Of a DNA stretch of 9,268 nucleotides, positions 5,415 to 9,268 are shown in pieces. The position numbers and the translations under genes were made by a program. Source of the DNA: Pseudomonadota bacterium. GTDB taxonomy: Bacteria > Pseudomonadota > Gammaproteobacteria > Steroidobacterales > Steroidobacteraceae. The number at the start of each line of letters is the position of its first letter. The first letter of the stretch is position 1. The notes beneath the pieces were generated by a model. The model was not told the origin of the DNA. It saw only the letters and a program-made list of their open reading frames with translations, and made no database searches. The stretch lies in contig JAKCEJ010000092.1 in assembly GCA_021838065.1 (NCBI GenBank), positions 1-9,268 of the forward strand, written 5' to 3'.

Positions 5415-8312
5415 ATGCGATCAGTGCGACTGCTGTGCCTGCTTCTTCTCGTCCCGCCGGTCAGCCTGACCGGCATCGCGCTCGCCCGTGCGGCCGCGCC
5501 GCCGAGGCCGCCGCGGCCGGCGCTGCCGGGCGGCACGGCCGTCGCGGCTCACCTGGCCCGCCAGGCCGCCGCGCTCGAGTCCAACCCGACCTGGGCCGCG
5601 ACGCTCGCGCGCGTGGCGAGCAGCGTCGTGGCGATCAACTTCAGCCAGGACCGCGCCTTCGATACCGACGTCAACGAAACGGCCGAGGCCACCGGCTTCG
5701 TGGTCGACGCCAAGCGCGGCATCATCCTCACCAATCGCCATGTGGTCACGCCGGGGCCGGTGACGGCCACGGCCACCTTCCTCGACCGCGAGCAGATTCC
5801 CATCTATCCGATCTATCGCGATCCGGTGCATGACTTCGGTTTCTACCGCTTCGATCCGAAGAAGCTGCACTTCATCCACCCCAAGGCGCTCGAGCTCGAT
5901 CCGGCGGGCGCGCGCGTCGGGCGCGAGATCCGCGTCATCGGCAACAACGCCGGGGAGCAGCTGTCGATCCTCGCCGGCACGCTCGCACGGCTGCACCGCC
6001 GCGCGCCGGACTACGGGCTCGGCAACTACAACGACTTCAACACGTTCTACCTGCAGGCGGCCTCCGGGACCTCGGGCGGCTCCTCCGGCTCCCCGGTCAT
6101 CGACATCCGCGGCCACGTGGTGGCGCTCAATGCCGGCGGCGCCAACAACGCCGCCTCGAGCTTCTACCTGCCGCTCTGGGCGGTGCAGCGGGCGCTGCGG
6201 CGGATCGAGCAGGGCCGGCCCGTGACGCGCGGGACGCTGTACACGATCTTCCATTACAGGCCGTTCGATGAGCTCGAGCGGCTCGGGCTGCCGCGCCGGG
6301 TCGAGGTGGCGGTGCGCAAGGCGTATCCGCAGCGGACCGGGATGCTGGTGGTGAGCACCGTGTTGACCGGCTCGCCGAGCGCCCGGGTGCTTGAGCCCGG
6401 CGACGTCCTGGTGCGCGTCAACGGCCGGTACGTGACGACCTTCCAGCCGCTCGAGCGCATTCTGGATCATGCGGTGGGGCGGCAGATCAGCCTCGAGCTC
6501 GAGCGCGGCGGAAAGAAGATCTCGGTGACGCTGCCGGTGGGCTACCTCAACGCCATCACGCCGAGCGCCTACGTGCAATTCGGGAACGCGGTGCTGAACA
6601 CGCTCTCATACCAGATGGCGCTGCAGCTGAACGTGCCGCCGCGCGGAGTATGGGTCGCCAATCCCGGCTACGTGTTCGGGGCCGCCGGCGTGCCGCGCGG
6701 GGCGGTCATCCATGCCCTCGACTCCTGGCCGATCGACAATCTGCAGGACTTCCGCCGCGCGCTCGGGCAGCTCGCCGACGGGGAGTACGCCACGGTGCGA
6801 TTCACCGTCGCCAGCGATCCGAACAGTACCCAGCTCGCCTACTTCCGCATGGATCGGCGCTGGTTCCCGGCCGAGTACTGCGTGCGCAACGACAAGCTCG
6901 GCATCTGGCCGTGCACGGCGCTGTCGCCCGGGCCGCCGCCCAAGCCCCGCCCGGCGACCTCCACGCGCTTCCCCGTCTATCGCAATCCGCTGCTCACGCG
7001 CCTCTCGCACTCGCTCGTGTCGGTGACCTTCAGCATGCCGTACTCGATCTCCGGCGTGACCCAGCACTACTACCACGGTACGGGCCTGGTGGTGGACGCC
7101 AAGCGCGGCTGGGTGGTGGTCGACCGCAACACGGTGCCGGTCCCCCTCGGGGACGTCACGATCACCTTCGCCGGCACGCTGCAGGTGCCCGGCCGGGTGG
7201 TGTACGTCAGCCCCATCCACAATCTCGCCGTGGTCGCGTACGACCCGCGCCTCATCGGCTCGACGCCGGTGCGCTCGGCGGACCTCGTGCCGCAGCGCCT
7301 CGAGGCGGGCGAGCCGATCGATGTAGTCGGCGTCGCCGATGACAACGATCTGCACTTGCGCTCCACCCAGGTCTCAAGCATCGAGCCGCTCGAGCTGCCG
7401 CTGTCGCGCACCATGCGCTTCCGCGATACCAACATCGAGAGCATCCAGCTGGTCAATCCGCCGAGCAACTTCGATGGCGTGCTGGTGAACCGGCACGCAG
7501 CGGTGCTCGGACTGTGGTCGAGCTTCGCCTTCGACACCGCCAATGGCGTGGGCCAGGACCTGCAGGGCGTGCCGATCGCCCCGGTGCGCGACATGATCGA
7601 GCGGATGCGCAGCAGCCAGCCGCTGCATTCGCTCGACGTCGAGCTTGCGCTCACACCGCTCGCGAGCGCGCAGCTGATCGGACTCGCGCCCAGCTGGGCC
7701 GCGCGGCTCGCCGCGCACAGCGGCACGCGGCGTGTCGTGCTGACGGCGATCCGCACCACCGGCGGCTCGCCGGCGGCCCGGCTGCTCGAGCCCGGTGACC
7801 TGTTGCTCGCCATCGACGGACATGTCGTGACGCGCTTCGAGCAGGTCGAGCGGGCCACCGCAGATCGCAGCCAGGTGCGCCTGACGATCTGGCGCGGCCA
7901 GCAGGCCCTGACGCTGACCGTGCCGACCGTGGTGCTCTCCGGCACTCGCCTGCACCGCGTGGTGGAGTGGGCGGGCGCGACGCTGCAGACCCCGTTCCAC
8001 TCCATGCTGGCGCAGCGGGGCGTGCCGCCCTACGGCGTGTACGTCGATGATTTCGACTACGGCTCGCCCGCGGCCCGCTATGGGCTGTACGCCGGACTGC
8101 GGATCGTCGCCGTCGACGGCAAGCCAACGCCCAACCTGGATGCGTTCCTGAGCGCCGTGGCGAGGCGGCCCGATCACGCCTCGGTGCGCATCACCACCCT
8201 CGGTTGGAACAACGCGCCGCAGGTGATCACCCTGACGCTCGACGATCACTATTGGCCGGCCTACGAGCTGCTGCGCACGCCGCACGGCTGGGTGCGCCGC
8301 GCGCTGCCGTGA
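5415..8312 (+). CDS. exported Nma111/Deg7-like double HtrA protease with four PDZ domains
   Basis: This is a 965-residue serine protease of the HtrA/DegP superfamily with the duplicated layout of yeast Nma111 and plant Deg7. A signal peptide is visible (RSVR, a Leu-rich core, cut likely after ALA at about 24), so it acts in the envelope. Protease 1 (about 65-265) has the full triad: H109 in LTNRHVV, D140 in RDPVHDFGFYRFDP, S224 in GGSSGSPV. PDZ1 (about 307-375, SARVLEPGDVLVRVNG) and a PDZ-like domain (about 377-484) follow, then a Pro-rich linker (505-516). Protease 2 (about 524-735) is degenerate: the matching positions are N572, N603 and D687, with the same 31 and 84 residue spacing. PDZ3 (about 772-838) and PDZ4 (about 845-955) end the protein. 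The ATG at 5415, behind GGGGGA, is preferred over the in-frame ATG at 5397, which has no ribosome site. Substrates are unknown; protein quality control is the inferred role. It lies 22 bases behind dgkA. Confidence 0.93.
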   Translation: MRSVRLLCLLLLVPPVSLTGIALARAAAPPRPPRPALPGGTAVAAHLARQAAALESNPTWAATLARVASSVVAINFSQDRAFDTDVNETAEATGFVVDAKRGIILTNRHVVTPGPVTATATFLDREQIPIYPIYRDPVHDFGFYRFDPKKLHFIHPKALELDPAGARVGREIRVIGNNAGEQLSILAGTLARLHRRAPDYGLGNYNDFNTFYLQAASGTSGGSSGSPVIDIRGHVVALNAGGANNAASSFYLPLWAVQRALRRIEQGRPVTRGTLYTIFHYRPFDELERLGLPRRVEVAVRKAYPQRTGMLVVSTVLTGSPSARVLEPGDVLVRVNGRYVTTFQPLERILDHAVGRQISLELERGGKKISVTLPVGYLNAITPSAYVQFGNAVLNTLSYQMALQLNVPPRGVWVANPGYVFGAAGVPRGAVIHALDSWPIDNLQDFRRALGQLADGEYATVRFTVASDPNSTQLAYFRMDRRWFPAEYCVRNDKLGIWPCTALSPGPPPKPRPATSTRFPVYRNPLLTRLSHSLVSVTFSMPYSISGVTQHYYHGTGLVVDAKRGWVVVDRNTVPVPLGDVTITFAGTLQVPGRVVYVSPIHNLAVVAYDPRLIGSTPVRSADLVPQRLEAGEPIDVVGVADDNDLHLRSTQVSSIEPLELPLSRTMRFRDTNIESIQLVNPPSNFDGVLVNRHAAVLGLWSSFAFDTANGVGQDLQGVPIAPVRDMIERMRSSQPLHSLDVELALTPLASAQLIGLAPSWAARLAAHSGTRRVVLTAIRTTGGSPAARLLEPGDLLLAIDGHVVTRFEQVERATADRSQVRLTIWRGQQALTLTVPTVVLSGTRLHRVVEWAGATLQTPFHSMLAQRGVPPYGVYVDDFDYGSPAARYGLYAGLRIVAVDGKPTPNLDAFLSAVARRPDHASVRITTLGWNNAPQVITLTLDDHYWPAYELLRTPHGWVRRALP

Positions 8313-8333
8313 CCGGCGCGGCGGAGGACGACG

Positions 8334-9268
8334 ATGGGGCGAGTGGCACCGGCGGATCTCGAGGCCGCGGTGCGCGCGCTGCGCGCCGGCGAGCTGGTCG
8401 CGTTTCCGACGGAGACGGTCTACGGGCTCGGCGCCGATGCGCGCAATCCGGCCGCGGTGCGCCGCATCTTCGAGGTCAAGGGGCGTCCTGCGCGCCATCC
8501 GGTGATCGTGCACCTCGGCGATATCGCGCAGCTGCCCGAGTGGGCACGGCAGGTGCCTCCGGAGGCGCGGCGGCTGGCCGAGCACTTCTGGCCCGGACCG
8601 CTCACTCTGGTGCTGCCCCGTGCCGCCGGGGTCGATGACAGCGTGACCGGCGGTCAGGACACCGTGGCCCTGCGCGTACCGGCGCACCCGGTGGCGCAGC
8701 AGCTGCTCGCGGCCTTCCGGGGCGGCATCGCCGCGCCCTCCGCCAATCGCTACGGGCGCCTCTCCCCGACCCGTGCCGAGCACGTGCGCGAGGAGCTCGG
8801 CGATGCGGTCAGTGTGGTGCTCGATGGCGGGGATTGCCCGATCGGGCTGGAGTCGACCATCGTCGCGTTCCAGGACGGCAGCACGCGGTTGCTGCGGCCC
8901 GGCCGGATCACGGCCGGTCAGATCCGCGCGCTCGTCGAAGGCCTCGTCATCGGAGCCGATCCGGCATCGCCGCGCGTGCCCGGCAGTACGGCGGCGCATT
9001 ACGCGCCCTCGACGCCGCTCACCATCGTCCCCGCCGGGCAGATCGACACGCGCAGCGCGGCGCTCGCCGAGGGCGGCCGGCGCGTGGCGGTGCTCGCCTG
9101 GCGGGCGCCGCTCGCCGAGCGGCCCGGGGTGACCTGGATCAACGCCGGCATGCGTGCGCAGCAGTACGGCCACGACCTCTACGCGCATCTGCGGACCCTC
9201 GACAAGAGCCGGTGCGAGCGCATCCTGGTGCAGGATGTGCCCGACGGGGAAGCCTGGGCGGCGATTCG
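8334..9268 (+). CDS. sua5: L-threonylcarbamoyladenylate synthase, Sua5 type (C-terminus cut by window)
   Basis: The enzyme makes threonylcarbamoyl-AMP from threonine, bicarbonate and ATP, the first step of t6A formation at position 37 of ANN-decoding tRNAs. It acts in the cytosol before the TsaD/TsaB/TsaE complex. The YrdC domain (about 1-200) shows LVAFPTETVYGLGADA (21-36), KGRPARHPVIVH (49-60), FWPGPLTLVLP (85-95), AAPSANRYGRLSPT (133-146), GLESTIV (171-177) and LLRPGRIT (186-193). PRVPGSTAAHYAPSTPL (213-229) leads into the Sua5 C-terminal domain, so this is the long Sua5 form and not short TsaC. The 311 visible residues end at QDVPDGEAWAAI, near the usual C-terminus; only a few tens of residues should be missing. 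The ATG has GGAGGA five bases upstream and lies 21 bases after the protease stop, consistent with cotranscription. The start was not compared with relatives. Confidence 0.95.
   Translation, partial: MGRVAPADLEAAVRALRAGELVAFPTETVYGLGADARNPAAVRRIFEVKGRPARHPVIVHLGDIAQLPEWARQVPPEARRLAEHFWPGPLTLVLPRAAGVDDSVTGGQDTVALRVPAHPVAQQLLAAFRGGIAAPSANRYGRLSPTRAEHVREELGDAVSVVLDGGDCPIGLESTIVAFQDGSTRLLRPGRITAGQIRALVEGLVIGADPASPRVPGSTAAHYAPSTPLTIVPAGQIDTRSAALAEGGRRVAVLAWRAPLAERPGVTWINAGMRAQQYGHDLYAHLRTLDKSRCERILVQDVPDGEAWAAI

Noticed and set aside
1..9268. Mobile elements, CRISPR arrays, tRNA or rRNA genes
   Set aside because: No direct-repeat arrays, transposase motifs, terminal inverted repeats, cloverleaf or rRNA-like segments were seen; composition is even throughout, with no sign of recent transfer.

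Overview
This is a very GC-rich bacterial window dominated by one rightward gene cluster for glycine cleavage, followed by a membrane kinase, an unusual double protease and a tRNA-modification enzyme. Codon third positions are almost all G or C. The IspG, GcvT and DgkA sequences are of proteobacterial type, and GcvT aligns to my recollection of the E. coli protein without gaps over its first 100 residues. My best guess is a high-GC gammaproteobacterium, but order and genus cannot be fixed from the sequence.

Left edge (1-188, minus strand): the N-terminal 62 codons of ispG, an enzyme of the non-mevalonate isoprenoid pathway, running leftward out of the window. Positions 189-594 hold no protein gene. 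They form a divergent regulatory region with a candidate ispG promoter (minus), an extended -10 promoter (plus), a tandem two-aptamer glycine riboswitch (344-549), an intrinsic terminator (551-577) and the gcvT ribosome binding site.

595-5024: gcvT, gcvH, gcvPA and gcvPB encode the T protein, H protein and the two-subunit P protein. Glycine decarboxylation on GcvPA/GcvPB passes the aminomethyl group to the lipoyl lysine of GcvH, and GcvT releases ammonia and makes 5,10-methylene-tetrahydrofolate. The L protein (dihydrolipoamide dehydrogenase) is not in the window. The riboswitch places this cluster under control of its own substrate.

5006-9268: without any visible terminator the cluster runs on into dgkA (diacylglycerol kinase, overlapping gcvPB), a 965-residue exported protease, and a Sua5-type threonylcarbamoyl-AMP synthase cut by the right edge. 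The gaps are 22 and 21 bases.

The two standout items are the protease and the riboswitch. The protease has the full architecture of eukaryotic Nma111/Deg7: an active HtrA-like protease plus two PDZ domains, then a degenerate pseudoprotease plus two PDZ domains. Here it carries a bacterial signal peptide. In the riboswitch, a 9-base copy of the aptamer-2 P1 strand reappears around the gcvT Shine-Dalgarno, which suggests a switch acting on both termination and translation.
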